From contig NZ_JFAQ01000010.1 in the NCBI RefSeq assembly GCF_001304695.1, positions 1 to 57,865 of the forward strand: a DNA stretch of 57,865 bases. Direction: 5' to 3'. The notes under the pieces are model-generated. The model was not told the origin of the DNA and ran no database searches. It saw only the letters and a list, made by a program, of their open reading frames with translations. The stretch's first letter is position 1, and every line of letters starts with the position of its first letter. The stretch comes from Xanthomonas axonopodis (GTDB lineage: Bacteria > Pseudomonadota > Gammaproteobacteria > Xanthomonadales > Xanthomonadaceae). Position numbers and translations under genes: made by a program. Below, in pieces: positions 1-9,104 of this stretch.

Positions 1-159
1 CGCACCGTCCGCTACGCGTGGTTGGCAACAACGTTGTTCGACACCATCGAGCAGGTTCAGGACAAAGCCACGCGCTGGCTATGGACGTACAACCATGAAC
101 GCCCCAACATGGCGCTCGGCGGCATCACCCCAGCAATGAAATTGGCGATGGCCGCGTAG
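1..159 (+). CDS. IS3-family transposase OrfB, C-terminal fragment
   Basis: This is the last 52 codons of an integrase-type (DDE) transposase, open through the left edge of the window. The visible peptide contains WTYNHERPNMALGG followed by TPAMKLAMAA. That is the characteristic tail of IS3-family OrfB proteins (rve domain; the N-H-x-R-P-H/N region follows the catalytic Glu). The stop TAG is at 157-159. Forty bases further on the element appears to end in ...TTACCCA at about position 199, consistent with the TG...CA termini of IS3-type elements. The group within IS3 (perhaps IS407-like) is inferred only from the tail sequence. Whether the element is complete cannot be judged, since its left part is outside the window. 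Confidence 0.85.
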   Translation, partial: RTVRYAWLATTLFDTIEQVQDKATRWLWTYNHERPNMALGGITPAMKLAMAA

Positions 160-199
160 CTCCACTTTTGGCGAACGCTAAAAGCGGGGGGATTACCCA
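1..199 (+). mobile_element. Right end of an IS3-type insertion sequence
   Basis: The segment contains the OrfB tail and a 40-bp non-coding terminus finishing in GGGGGGATTACCCA. From base 200 onward the sequence becomes readable (minus strand) as a different, IS5-type transposase whose frame is broken exactly here. The boundary at 199/200 is therefore the likely insertion point. The target duplication cannot be checked because the left end is missing. Confidence 0.65.
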
Positions 200-654
200 C
201 GGTCATTCCAGGCATGCGTGCGCTCGACGACCCAGCGTTTGGCCAGCACCACGAATCCTTGGGCGTTGGCCTTCACCGTGAACAGGTCCGGTTGCTCTGG
301 GCCAATCCAGCGCCCCACGTTCTTGTTGCCCGGATGGCGCACGATCTGCACCCGAATGTCATGGCATTGCGAGACTGTCTGCGCGCACTGCCCCGCATAG
401 CCACTGTCCGCGTACAAGGCCTGGATGCCTGGATATTTCTCCATCGCCCTTTCCACCACCGGATGAGCACCCTCGCGGTCCTGCACGCTGGCGGCGGTGA
501 TGCTCACGGCAAGCAGCAGTCCGAGCGTATCGACCACCAGATGGCGCTTGCGCCCCTTGATCTTCTTGCCGGCGTCATAGCCACTTTCGCCGCCTTGCGG
601 AGAACCCCGTGTGGATTGTGCGTCAATGACCGCGGCGGTGGGCTCGGCGTTCTT
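200..654 (-). pseudogene. IS5-family transposase remnant, truncated at both ends
   Basis: On the minus strand this encodes about 150 residues of a DDE transposase (Transposase_11 / DUF4096 type). The three catalytic positions can be placed: Asp in AAVIDAQS, Asp in LYADSGYAG and Glu in WVVERTHAW. The N-terminal DNA-binding third is missing at the right-hand side, where the frame runs into a TonB-dependent receptor gene near 655. The C-terminus is cut at HAWND by the IS3-type end at about 199. The longest stretch with its own start codon lies at 193-537, but the coding similarity continues upstream to about 652. It is non-functional as it stands. No terminal inverted repeats of this element are visible. 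Confidence 0.8.
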
Positions 655-2224
655 GGGTGACCGGGTAGATCAGGTCCTGGTACGCCGAGATCGGCTGATC
701 GTAGCCAGACTGGTTGCTGAGGAAGCGTCGGTTCTGTTTTTCGCGACGTGCGGCGCGTGCGCTCAATTCCAGCGAGGTGAACGGGCCGGCATCCACCGAG
801 CGGCTGGCGTTGAGTGCCAGCGCAGCGATCTTGTCGCGCAGTGCCTGCGGCTCGGTCTGCCCGGCAATGCCGTATTCGGGCGTGTCCGAGCTGGTGCTGA
901 TGGTGGGGGTGACGCTGCGGCGGAAATCGAACGAGATGGTGTCCGGATTGCTGCCGAAACGCACCGCCTGCCAGGTGTTATCGCGCTTGGCCTGCGAGAA
1001 CGACAGGTCGCTGCCCAGGGTCCACACATCGCCGCTCCACTTGGCGTTCAAGCCGCCGGCGGTGAGTGTCTTGACCTCGTTGTAGTGGCTGACCACATGG
1101 TCGACCTGCAGGTTGGAATTGGCCAGCGTGCCGGCCACCACATCGCCATCGACGATGGTGTAGGACGAGCCCGGCGTGGTGTATGGATTGGTGCTGCCAG
1201 AGAAGGTGCTGAAGGCTAGCCCGTTGAACCAGTTCTGCAACTGGTCTTCGTCGATTTCGATGCGCGAATACAGCCCGTCGAATTTCAATTCGAAATTGCC
1301 CGAGCGCCATTGCACGGTGCCCATTGCGCCGGTGCGGGTCTGGTCGATCAGCTTGAGCTGGTCGGCCGCGCCCCAGGGAGTCGGGTCCACGCTGCCGTCG
1401 CCATCCACATCGCGCGAGTTGGTGGCGTCGGTATAGCCCCAGCTGCCGATCGACGAGCTGGCGTTCTTCTGCTTCTGGTAGGTGGCGCCAAACGCCACCG
1501 CCAGGTTGTCGTTGAGTTTGTGCACCCAGCTTGCGCCGAAGCGGCTGCCCCACGGGCTGTAGCCGTCCACATCCTTGGCGTGGTCGTAGAACACCGGGCC
1601 GGCGGTGCCGACGAATCCCGGCCCGGTGTAATCGAGCGGGCTGATGGTGGAGATGTCCACGGTGGCGGCAAGACCGCCGGCGACCAGATCCGCCGATTGG
1701 GTCTTGTAGACCTTGACGGTGGAGACGATCTCGGTGGGGAACACCTCCCAGCGCAATGCGCGGTTGGGCTCGGAGGAGGCGATTTCGCGCCCGTTGACGG
1801 TGCCTATGGTCATGCGCGGGCCCAGGCCGCGCACGGTGGCCAGGCTCTCGTTACCACGGTCGCGGGTGCCGTTGACGCCGGGCAGCCGCACCAGTGCCTA
1901 GGCCACGGTGACGTTGGGCATCTGGCCCATGTTGTCGGCAGAGATCACTTCCACGACGTGATCGGACATCTGCTTGGCCTGCACGGCCTGATTCAGGCTG
2001 GCGCGCTGGCCAATCACGGTGATGTTGTCGAGCGTCACCGGCGTTTGCCCGTTGCCGGCAGCAGGGCTGGCGTCGCCTGCGGGCGGGGCGGCGGGAGCGC
2101 TGTCCTGTGCGTGCGCGCCGAACGCGGTCGCCAGGACGCAAGCGATGGTGGTGCACAGGATGGCGCGAACTGGCGTGCGGCGCAGGCGCCGGCTGGCCGG
2201 GTGGCCGGTATGGTGAACAGGCAT
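655..2224 (-). pseudogene. TonB-dependent receptor, broken (internal stop and 3' truncation)
   Basis: This is an outer-membrane TonB-dependent receptor of the large Xanthomonas carbohydrate/oligosaccharide type. The start at 2224 has a good ribosome site (GGGAGGGATCAACC before ATG). A Sec signal peptide ends near FGAHAQ, and a TonB-box/plug region follows (TLDNITVIGQR, then VVEVISADNMGQMPN). The reading frame is interrupted by TAG at 1898-1900 inside the conserved plug motif (V-A-stop-A-L-V-R-L-P-G). Relatives normally carry Glu there, so a single GAG to TAG change would explain it. The frame then continues in phase through the plug and early barrel (GLGPRMTIGTVNGRE, STVKVYKTQSADL). It ends at about 655, where the IS5-type remnant begins, so most of the beta-barrel is missing. 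Two independent lesions make a functional product very unlikely. Confidence 0.9.
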
Positions 2225-2732
2225 CGGTTGATCCCTCCCAGGACAAAGTGACCGAATACGGTGGTAGCTGCTGGTGCGGCCAGCCGCGTGGCGCGGGTCT
2301 GGCGCGTCCGCGCGGGTGTGGCCGGTGGTGCTGTGCTGCGTGATCAGTGTGGGTCGTTCGTTTGCGTGGCGCCGGAAGCGCGCTGCATCGCGCTGGCCTC
2401 CCCTTGTCTTGCATGTGTCCGCTTCAGGGTAGAAGCGCAAGCCATTCCATTCCAATGAAGCATTTTGCTGCAGCTATCTCGGCTTGGAATGCTGCGCTGC
2501 GGCACTCGCGACTGCCTCCTCGCCCTGGAAGTGCGGGCAGTGATGCGGCAAGAGGGCTGTGGGATTGGGCCTGATTTGGGCTGATGCGATTGCCCGATGA
2601 TGTGTGGCTTGTCTACGCCGGAAGAGCGCCAGATTGGCCAATGCAATCAGCCCAGGGCAGCGTGTCCGTCGTTGCGATCGCGGGGCGACGCACGGCCAAG
2701 CCCGACGACCAGATCCAATTCTCACCAGCCCG
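2225..2732. other. Intergenic region, no supported gene
   Basis: These 508 bp lie upstream of the broken receptor and downstream of the ScfR-type regulator. Several open frames cross it (for example 2474-2725 minus and 2344-2646 minus), but none has a recognisable domain, a good ribosome site or family-like composition. It presumably contains the receptor promoter and leader. I see no clear terminator. Confidence 0.4.
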
Positions 2733-4118
2733 CTAACGCGTGCGTGCCGGCAGGCGTGGCAGCGCAGGGAAGGCGCGCTGCACGCAGTCGTTGCGCTCGC
2801 AGGTCAGGCAGCCCGGGCCGATCGGTACCGCATCGTCCACCGCGTTCAGATCCCAGCCGCGCGCATACACCAATTGATCGGCGTGGCGCAGGTCGCAGCC
2901 CATTGCCAGGGCAAACGTCTTGCGCGGGCGGCCATACCCGTGCGGGCCACTGCTGACCTGGCGAGCCAGCCAGAAATAGCGCCGGCCGTCGGGCATGCGC
3001 GCGATCTGGGTGAGGATGCGGTCGGGCTGATTGAACGCCTCATACACGATCCACAGCGGGCAGGCGCCGCCGACGTGCGAAAAATGGAAGTCGGTGGCCG
3101 AATGGCGCTTGGACACATTGCCGGCGCGGTCCACCCGCATGAAGAAGATCGGCAAGCCGGCTGCCCCGCGCCGCTGCAAGGTGCTGAGCCGGTGACACAC
3201 CGCTTCGAAGCCCACGTCGAAGCGGTCGGCCAGCCATTCGATGTCGTAGCGCGAGGTTTGCGCGCTGTGCAGGAACGCGCTGTACGGCATCACCAACGCG
3301 CCGGCGAAATAGTTCGACAGACCGATGCGCAAGAGTGCGATGCGCTCGGCGTCCTCGAAACCGGCATCGGCAATGCGCGCGTCCAGCAGCGGCGCGCATT
3401 CCAGCAACGCCAGTTGCGCGGCCATCTGGAATGCCTGCTGCCCTGGCCGCAAGTGCGCCGGCAGCCACAGCACGCGCGCCTGCGCATCCATGCTGCGTTT
3501 GTCGCTGTGCAGGTCGGGTGCGTCCTGCACCAGCAGGCCATGACGATCGGCCAGCCGTTGGCGCAGCCGCAGCGGCAGATTTTGCGGGGTCAATCCAAGC
3601 TCGGCGTAAAGCGCTTCGGCGCGCTCGTCCAGGTCGGGCAGATAGTTGTGCGCGCGGTTGAAGTAGTCGCGCACCTGCTCGCCGGGCGACAGCGATGGGA
3701 TCGCCGCGTGCTCGACCCCGATCTGCAGTTCCAGCGCGGCGTTGCGTTCGAGCAGCTGCTGATGGGCGCGGTGCAGGTCCAGTAGCGCCTGGGCCACCTG
3801 CGGCAAGTTGCCGGTGAGTGCACGCAGCTCGGCCGGCAACAGCGTGTGGCCCAGGCTGCGCAGCGATTCGTCCAGCGGTTCGACCAGTGCGGCCGGGTCG
3901 TCCAGGTCCAGCAGGCCGTCCAGGTCGCCCAGCGCGGTCTTGAGCCGCTGTTGGATGGCCAGGGTGAGCGGGCGCTGGTTGCGCTCGATCTGGTTGAGAT
4001 AGCTCGGCGACAGTTCAAGCCGGCGCGCCAGTTCGGCCTGGGTCAGGCCATGGCGCTGGCGCAGCCGCTGCAGGCGCAGCCCGAGCTGGTGGCGGAGTTG
4101 AGCGTGCGGTTGAGGCAT
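2733..4118 (-). CDS. XRE-family regulator with short-chain fatty acyl-CoA binding domain (ScfR type)
   Basis: Predicted cytoplasmic transcription factor of about 461 aa. An N-terminal Cro/C1 helix-turn-helix (residues about 8-62; TQAELARRLELSPSYLNQIE) is followed by the long DUF955/DUF2083-like region of the ScfR family (RamB, PccR, MccR relatives), which senses acyl-CoAs and controls propionate, acetate or branched-chain acid metabolism. The C-terminus has clustered cysteines (GPGCLTCERNDCVQRAFP) typical of the family. It is divergent from the mmsA operon, so valine/propionyl-CoA catabolism is the likely target (inference). I chose ATG at 4118; a TTG at 4133 would add five residues. The start codon overlaps a 9-bp-period direct repeat that could be its own operator. 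The ribosome site is weak. Confidence 0.85.
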   Translation of the reverse strand: MPQPHAQLRHQLGLRLQRLRQRHGLTQAELARRLELSPSYLNQIERNQRPLTLAIQQRLKTALGDLDGLLDLDDPAALVEPLDESLRSLGHTLLPAELRALTGNLPQVAQALLDLHRAHQQLLERNAALELQIGVEHAAIPSLSPGEQVRDYFNRAHNYLPDLDERAEALYAELGLTPQNLPLRLRQRLADRHGLLVQDAPDLHSDKRSMDAQARVLWLPAHLRPGQQAFQMAAQLALLECAPLLDARIADAGFEDAERIALLRIGLSNYFAGALVMPYSAFLHSAQTSRYDIEWLADRFDVGFEAVCHRLSTLQRRGAAGLPIFFMRVDRAGNVSKRHSATDFHFSHVGGACPLWIVYEAFNQPDRILTQIARMPDGRRYFWLARQVSSGPHGYGRPRKTFALAMGCDLRHADQLVYARGWDLNAVDDAVPIGPGCLTCERNDCVQRAFPALPRLPARTR

Positions 4119-4133
4119 TCGCAAGATTCGCAA
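4117..4133. promoter_or_regulatory. Candidate ScfR autoregulatory operator (direct repeat)
   Basis: Two perfect copies of ATTCGCAA, separated by one G, lie at 4117-4124 and 4126-4133. They overlap the start codon of the regulator. ScfR-family proteins such as PccR and RamB are known to bind TTTGCAAA-like repeats, and the half-sites here (TTGCGAAT on the minus strand) resemble that core. Function as an operator is inferred. Confidence 0.45.
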
Positions 4134-4191
4134 AATTGTGTTGCCAGCTTAGCGCGATTAAGCAATCGCGGGCTGGGAATGCAAGGCGCCG

Positions 4192-4209
4192 ATGCAAACA
4201 ATGCGAAGC
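4192..4209. promoter_or_regulatory. Possible second ScfR half-site pair in the mmsA leader
   Basis: ATGCAAACA directly followed by ATGCGAAGC repeats an ATGCRAA core with the same 9-bp period seen at 4117-4133. It lies 48 bp before the mmsA start. The match is degenerate and the role is speculative. Confidence 0.3.
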
Positions 4210-4256
4210 AATGGCCTGCAACGGCCCGATGTCCTTCTTAACGAGCGAGCCCTGCA

Positions 4257-5761
4257 ATGAGCGAATCCGTCCCCCGCGTCTCCCTGTTGATCGATGGCGA
4301 GTTGGTGGTGTCCGCCAGCACGCAGTGGCAGGATGTGGTCAACCCGGCCGACCAATCGGTGCTGGCCCAGGTGCCGTTCGCCACCACCGCCGAAGTGGAT
4401 GCTGCAGTGGCGGCGGCCAGCCGCGCGTTTGTCAGCTGGCGCAAGACGCCGATTGGCACGCGAGCACGTATTTTTCTCAAATACCAGCAGCTGATCCGCG
4501 AAAACATGCCCGCACTGGCTGCACTGCTGAGCGCCGAGCAGGGCAAGACCCTGGCCGATGCCGAAGGCGATGTGTTTCGTGGTCTGGAGGTGGTGGAGCA
4601 CGCCGCGGCGATCGGCAATCTGCAACTTGGCGAGCTCGCCAACAACGTGGCCAATGGCGTGGACACCTACAGCCTGCTGCAGCCGTTGGGTGTGTGCGCG
4701 GGCATCACCCCATTCAACTTCCCGGCGATGATTCCGCTGTGGATGTTCCCGATGGCGATCGCCACCGGCAACACCTTCGTGCTCAAGCCCTCCGAGCAAG
4801 ACCCGATGGTGGCCATGCGGTTGGTGGAGCTTGCGCTGGAAGCCGGCATTCCCAAGGGGGTGCTCAACGTTGTGCACGGTGGCGAGGAAGTGGTCAATGC
4901 GCTGTGCGATCACCCCGACATCAAGGCGTTGTCGTTTGTCGGTTCCACCAAGGTGGGCACGCACGTGTATCGGCGTGCCTCGCTCGCCGGCAAACGCGTG
5001 CAATGCATGATGGGTGCCAAGAATCATGCCGTGGTGTTGCCCGACGCCAATCGCGAGCAGACGCTCAATGCGATGGTCGGCGCTGCATTCGGCGCCGCCG
5101 GGCAGCGCTGCATGGCCGCTTCCACCCTGGTACTGGTGGGTGAAGCGCGCACGTGGATTCCGGAGCTGGTGGCCAAGGCCAAGAGCCTGAAAATCGGCGC
5201 CGGCAACGCGCTGGGCACCGAGGTCGGCCCGCTGATTTCCTGCGCCGCGCGTGAGCGGGTGGAAGGCTTGATCGCCTCGGGCGTGGAGCAGGGCGCCACC
5301 CTGGAACTGGACGGGCGCGCACCGCAGGTGCCGGGTTTCGAGCAAGGCAACTTCGTTGGCCCGACCATCTTTTCCGGCGTCAAACCCGGCATGCGGATCT
5401 ACGACGAAGAGATCTTCGGGCCGGTACTGGTGATCCTGGAAGCCGCCACGCTGGACGAGGCCATCGCCTTGGTCAATGCCAACCCCAACGGCAATGGTAC
5501 GGCGTTGTTCACCCATCCGGTGCGGCTGCGCGGCGTTTCCAGGAAGACATCGATGTGGGTCAGGTCGGCATCAACGTGCCGATTCCGGTGCCGGTACCGC
5601 TGTTCTCCTTTACCGGCTCGCGCGCTTCCAAGCTCGGCGACCTGGGCCCGTACGGCAAGCAGGTGGTGATGTTCTACACTCAGACCAAGACCGTGACCGC
5701 GCGCTGGTTCGACGATCAGACGCTGGGCCATGGCGTCAATACCACCATCTCTCTCAAGTGA
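4257..5761 (+). pseudogene. mmsA: Methylmalonate-semialdehyde dehydrogenase, frameshifted near the 3' end
   Basis: MmsA (aldehyde dehydrogenase superfamily) converts methylmalonate semialdehyde plus CoA and NAD to propionyl-CoA in valine catabolism. Family features are clear: [40 protein letters not shown], and the catalytic Cys in [12 protein letters not shown]. The frame starting at 4257 is normal to about codon 420 ([10 protein letters not shown]). It then runs out of phase into an unrelated tail ending at 5669. The correct C-terminus ([19 protein letters not shown] to NTTISLK) is in the next frame and ends at 5761. Loss of one base near 5516-5519 ([13 protein letters not shown] expected) explains it. 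Repaired length would be 501 aa, the usual size. It could be a real mutation or a sequencing error. First gene of the operon. Confidence 0.88.
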
Positions 5762-5771
5762 CCCGATCACC

Positions 5772-6953
5772 ATGAATGCAGCCATCCAGCTACACCCGAA
5801 CGCGGCCGATCTGAACGAGGAGCAGGAGGCCTTCCGTGCCGTCGCCCGCGATTTCGCCGACAAGGAACTCGCCCCGCATGCAGCGCAGTGGGACGCAGAA
5901 GGCCATTTCCCGCGCGAGGCCATCGCCAAGGCCGCCGAGCTCGGCTTTTGCGGTCTTTACACCGATGAAGGCGTTGGCGGCCTTGGCATGCGTCGGCTCG
6001 ATGCGGCCGTGGTGTTCGAAGAACTCGCCACGGTGGATCCGTCCACGTCGGCGTTTATCAGCATCCACAATATGGCCACCTGGTTGATCGCCAGCTATGG
6101 CACCGAGGCGGTGCGCGCGCAGTGGGGTGAGGCGATGACCAGCGGCGCCAAGCTGGGTTCGTATTGCCTGACCGAACCGGGCAGCGGCTCGGACGCGGCA
6201 TCGCTGAAATCACGTGCGCAGCGCGACGGCGACAGCTATGTGCTCAACGGCAGCAAGGCCTTCATTTCCGGCGCCGGCGCAACCGACGTGCTGGTAGTGA
6301 TGGCACGTACCGGCGAAGACGGTGCACGTGGCATCAGCGCCTTCGTGGTGCCGGCCGATGCGCCGGGCATCAGCTACGGTCGCAAGGAAGAAAAGATGGG
6401 CTGGAACAGCCAGCCTACCCGCGGTGTGAGCTTCGAAAACGTGCGTATTCCGGCCGGCAACCTGCTGGGCAAGGAAGGCGAAGGCTTCAAGATGGCGATG
6501 AAGGCGCTGGATGGTGGCCGCATCAATATCGCCGCTTGTTCGTTGGGCGCCGCGCAAGGCGCGCTGGATGCCGCGCGTCGCTACATGGGCGAGCGTCGCC
6601 AGTTCGGCAAGAAACTGGCCGATTTCCAGGCGCTGCAGTTCAAGCTGGCCGACATGGCCACGCAGCTGGTGGCCGCGCGGCAGATGGTGCACACCGCCGC
6701 GCGCAAGCTCGATGCCGGCAACCACGATGCCACCGTGTGGTGTGCGATGGCCAAGCGCTTCGCCACCGATGCCGGCTTTGCCATCTGCGACGATGCCTTG
6801 CAGATCCATGGCGGCTACGGCTATATCCGCCAATACCCGATCGAGCGTTTGCTGCGCGACAGCCGCGTGCACCGCATTCTGGAAGGTACCAACGAGGTGA
6901 TGCGCATGATCGTGGCGCGTCATCTGCTCAATGGCGAGGAGGAATTGCGATGA
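5772..6953 (+). CDS. Acyl-CoA dehydrogenase, probably isobutyryl-CoA specific
   Basis: This 393-aa FAD flavoprotein of the acyl-CoA dehydrogenase family has N-terminal, middle and C-terminal domains all present. YCLTEPGSGSDAASL is the substrate/FAD loop, RQFGKKLADFQALQFKLADM is the C-domain signature, and EGTNEVMRMIVARHLL is the terminal helix. It would oxidise isobutyryl-CoA to methacrylyl-CoA in valine breakdown. Specificity is inferred from the operon, which contains hydratase, hydrolase, mmsB and mmsA. The ATG at 5772 is preferred over an upstream in-frame ATG at 5730, which lies inside the true end of mmsA. The stop overlaps the next start (ATGA). Confidence 0.92.
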   Translation: MNAAIQLHPNAADLNEEQEAFRAVARDFADKELAPHAAQWDAEGHFPREAIAKAAELGFCGLYTDEGVGGLGMRRLDAAVVFEELATVDPSTSAFISIHNMATWLIASYGTEAVRAQWGEAMTSGAKLGSYCLTEPGSGSDAASLKSRAQRDGDSYVLNGSKAFISGAGATDVLVVMARTGEDGARGISAFVVPADAPGISYGRKEEKMGWNSQPTRGVSFENVRIPAGNLLGKEGEGFKMAMKALDGGRINIAACSLGAAQGALDAARRYMGERRQFGKKLADFQALQFKLADMATQLVAARQMVHTAARKLDAGNHDATVWCAMAKRFATDAGFAICDDALQIHGGYGYIRQYPIERLLRDSRVHRILEGTNEVMRMIVARHLLNGEEELR

Positions 6954-7747
6954 GCGATTGGGAAGGACGCCTCCACACCGGTCTGCAGGTCGAGCGCGAC
7001 GGGCACGTGGCCATCGTGACCTTGAGCAACCCACCGGCCAACACCTGGACCGTGCATAGCCTGGCGGCCCTGCGCGATTTGGTACGTGCGTTGGATGCCG
7101 ACCGCAGCATCTGTGCGCTGGTGATCACCGGTGAAGGCGAAAAATTCTTCAGCGCCGGTGCCGACCTCACGCAGTTCGCCGACGGCGACAAGGCCAACGC
7201 ACGCGAGGCCGCACGCCGGTTTGGCGAAGCCTTCGAAGCCTTGAGTGCGTTCCGCGGCGTGTCGATCGCCGCAATCAACGGCTATGCGATGGGGGGAGGG
7301 CTTGAGTGCGCATTGGCCTGCGATCTGCGCATCGCCGAGCAACACGCACAGTTCGCATTACCCGAGGCCAGCGTCGGCCTGCTGCCGTGTGCCGGCGGCA
7401 CCCAGAACCTGCCGCGCCTGGTCGGCGAGGGCTGGGCCAAGCGTATGATCCTGCTGGGCGAGCGTGTCGATGCGGCAACCGCGCAGCGCATCGGCTTGGT
7501 GGAAGAAGTGGTGGGCAAGGGCGAGTCGCGCGCGCCGGCGGTTGCCTGGGCGCAGCGGGCCGGTAAACAGAGCCCGGTCAGTGTGGCGGCGTGCAAGCAG
7601 CTGGTGCAGTCCACCCGCCATGGCACCCATGCAGCGGCATTGATTGCTGAACGCGAAGCCTTCCTGGATCTGTTCGAGCACGCCGACCAAGCCGAGGGTG
7701 TGGCCGCATTCCTGGAAAAGCGTGCGCCGCAGTGGAGCAACCGCTGA
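6950..7747 (+). CDS. Enoyl-CoA hydratase
   Basis: Crotonase-fold enzyme of 265 aa that would hydrate methacrylyl-CoA to 3-hydroxyisobutyryl-CoA in this operon. The oxyanion-hole motifs are present: [13 protein letters not shown] and [19 protein letters not shown], then [20 protein letters not shown] with the catalytic Glu region. It is translationally coupled on both sides. Its ATG overlaps the TGA of the acyl-CoA dehydrogenase, and its own stop overlaps the next ATG by one base. A ribosome site (GGCGAGGAGG) lies within the end of the preceding gene. Confidence 0.93.
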   Translation: MSDWEGRLHTGLQVERDGHVAIVTLSNPPANTWTVHSLAALRDLVRALDADRSICALVITGEGEKFFSAGADLTQFADGDKANAREAARRFGEAFEALSAFRGVSIAAINGYAMGGGLECALACDLRIAEQHAQFALPEASVGLLPCAGGTQNLPRLVGEGWAKRMILLGERVDAATAQRIGLVEEVVGKGESRAPAVAWAQRAGKQSPVSVAACKQLVQSTRHGTHAAALIAEREAFLDLFEHADQAEGVAAFLEKRAPQWSNR

Positions 7748-8934
7748 TGGTGCAGGTCAGCGCAATCGACGAGGCACCGGTGCTGTTCGAGCAGCGTGTG
7801 TGCGCCGATGGGCATCGCATCGGCATCGCCACCTTGAATGCGCCCAAGACGCTCAATGGCCTGTCGCTGCAGATGACGCGGCTACTGGAGATGCAGCTGC
7901 GCGCCTGGGCCGACGATGCGCAGATCGCGTGCGTGGTGTTGCGTGGCGCCGGCGACAAAGCGTTCTGTGCTGGTGGCGATCTGCATGGCCTGTACCAGAG
8001 CATGCGCGCGCATCGCGATGCAGTGCCCGACAATGCAGCGCGACGTGCAGCGCCGCAGGCCAACGCGCATGCGGCCGCATTTTTCGAGGAGGAATACCGG
8101 CTCGATTACCGCATCCATACGTATCCCAAGCCGCTGTTGTGCTGGGGCCACGGCATCGTGATGGGCGGTGGCATCGGCTTGATGTCCGGCGCCAGTCATC
8201 GTGTGGTCACCGAACGCTCGCGCCTGGCCATGCCGGAAATCAGCGTGGGCCTGTTTCCCGATGTGGGTGGCAGCTGGTTGTTACGTCGCGTGCCACAGGG
8301 CGCTGGCCTGTTTCTGGCGCTGACTGGCGCGCCGCTGGATGCCAGCGATGCCATTTACGCGGGGCTGGCAGATGTGCGCCTGGAGCATGCGCAGTACGCA
8401 GCGGTGCTGGATGCGCTGAGCGCGCACGCATGGACGGGCAATGCCGATAACGACCGCGCCCAGCTCGGTGCATTCCTGCATGGCATTGCGCAACCGACCG
8501 AGCCGGGCCCGCTACACGTCCATGCACAGCTGATCGAACAGTTGGTGGCCGGCGAGTCGTTGGAACACATTGTCGCTACGATCCTGGCGCTGCAAGGCGA
8601 AGACAGCTGGCTGCAGGCCGCAAGTGCCACCTTGGCCGCCGGTGCGCCGGGCTCGGCACGCCTGGCCTGGGAGCTGCATCGCCATCCGGGCACCACAACG
8701 CTTGCCGACACCTTCCGTACCGAATACGTGGTCGCATTGCATGTGGCGGCACATGGCGATTTTGCCGAAGGCATCCGCGCGCTGTTGATCGACAAAGATC
8801 GTCAACCGGGTTGGCAGCCTGCATCGCTGGAAGCAGCCGATGCGCAGTGGGCCGCTGGCTTCTTTGTTGCGCCCTGGCTGGCCGCGGACCACCCGCTTGC
8901 CGATCTGGGGGCGGGCGAGCCGGTTGTGCGTTGA
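7747..8934 (+). CDS. 3-hydroxyisobutyryl-CoA hydrolase (enoyl-CoA hydratase/isomerase family)
   Basis: This 395-aa crotonase-superfamily protein has the HIBYL-CoA hydrolase architecture, being longer than a simple hydratase (about 260 aa). Motifs are [38 protein letters not shown] and [18 protein letters not shown]. It releases free 3-hydroxyisobutyrate, which mmsB oxidises next. The start ATG at 7747 overlaps the upstream stop; an in-frame ATG 15 bases earlier is inside the hydratase and less likely. Function is assigned from length, motif context and the operon, and fits a complete valine pathway. Confidence 0.9.
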   Translation: MVQVSAIDEAPVLFEQRVCADGHRIGIATLNAPKTLNGLSLQMTRLLEMQLRAWADDAQIACVVLRGAGDKAFCAGGDLHGLYQSMRAHRDAVPDNAARRAAPQANAHAAAFFEEEYRLDYRIHTYPKPLLCWGHGIVMGGGIGLMSGASHRVVTERSRLAMPEISVGLFPDVGGSWLLRRVPQGAGLFLALTGAPLDASDAIYAGLADVRLEHAQYAAVLDALSAHAWTGNADNDRAQLGAFLHGIAQPTEPGPLHVHAQLIEQLVAGESLEHIVATILALQGEDSWLQAASATLAAGAPGSARLAWELHRHPGTTTLADTFRTEYVVALHVAAHGDFAEGIRALLIDKDRQPGWQPASLEAADAQWAAGFFVAPWLAADHPLADLGAGEPVVR

Positions 8935-9104
8935 GTGGTTGGCAACTTGCGAAGGACGTTTGGCTCACGCCGGATTTGCGTCGCGGTTGCCATGTCTTAC
9001 CTGTGTCGTCGCAACTCAAAACTGGCGTTGGCTCCGTGCGCACCAGCAATCCGTGATGACCCCGGCTATCTATTGAAAATGGTCCTCTTTTGGAAACCGA
9101 CACC

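Noticed and set aside
2474-2725. Small minus-strand frame upstream of the receptor
   Set aside because: No ribosome site, no family resemblance, composition like random GC-rich DNA.
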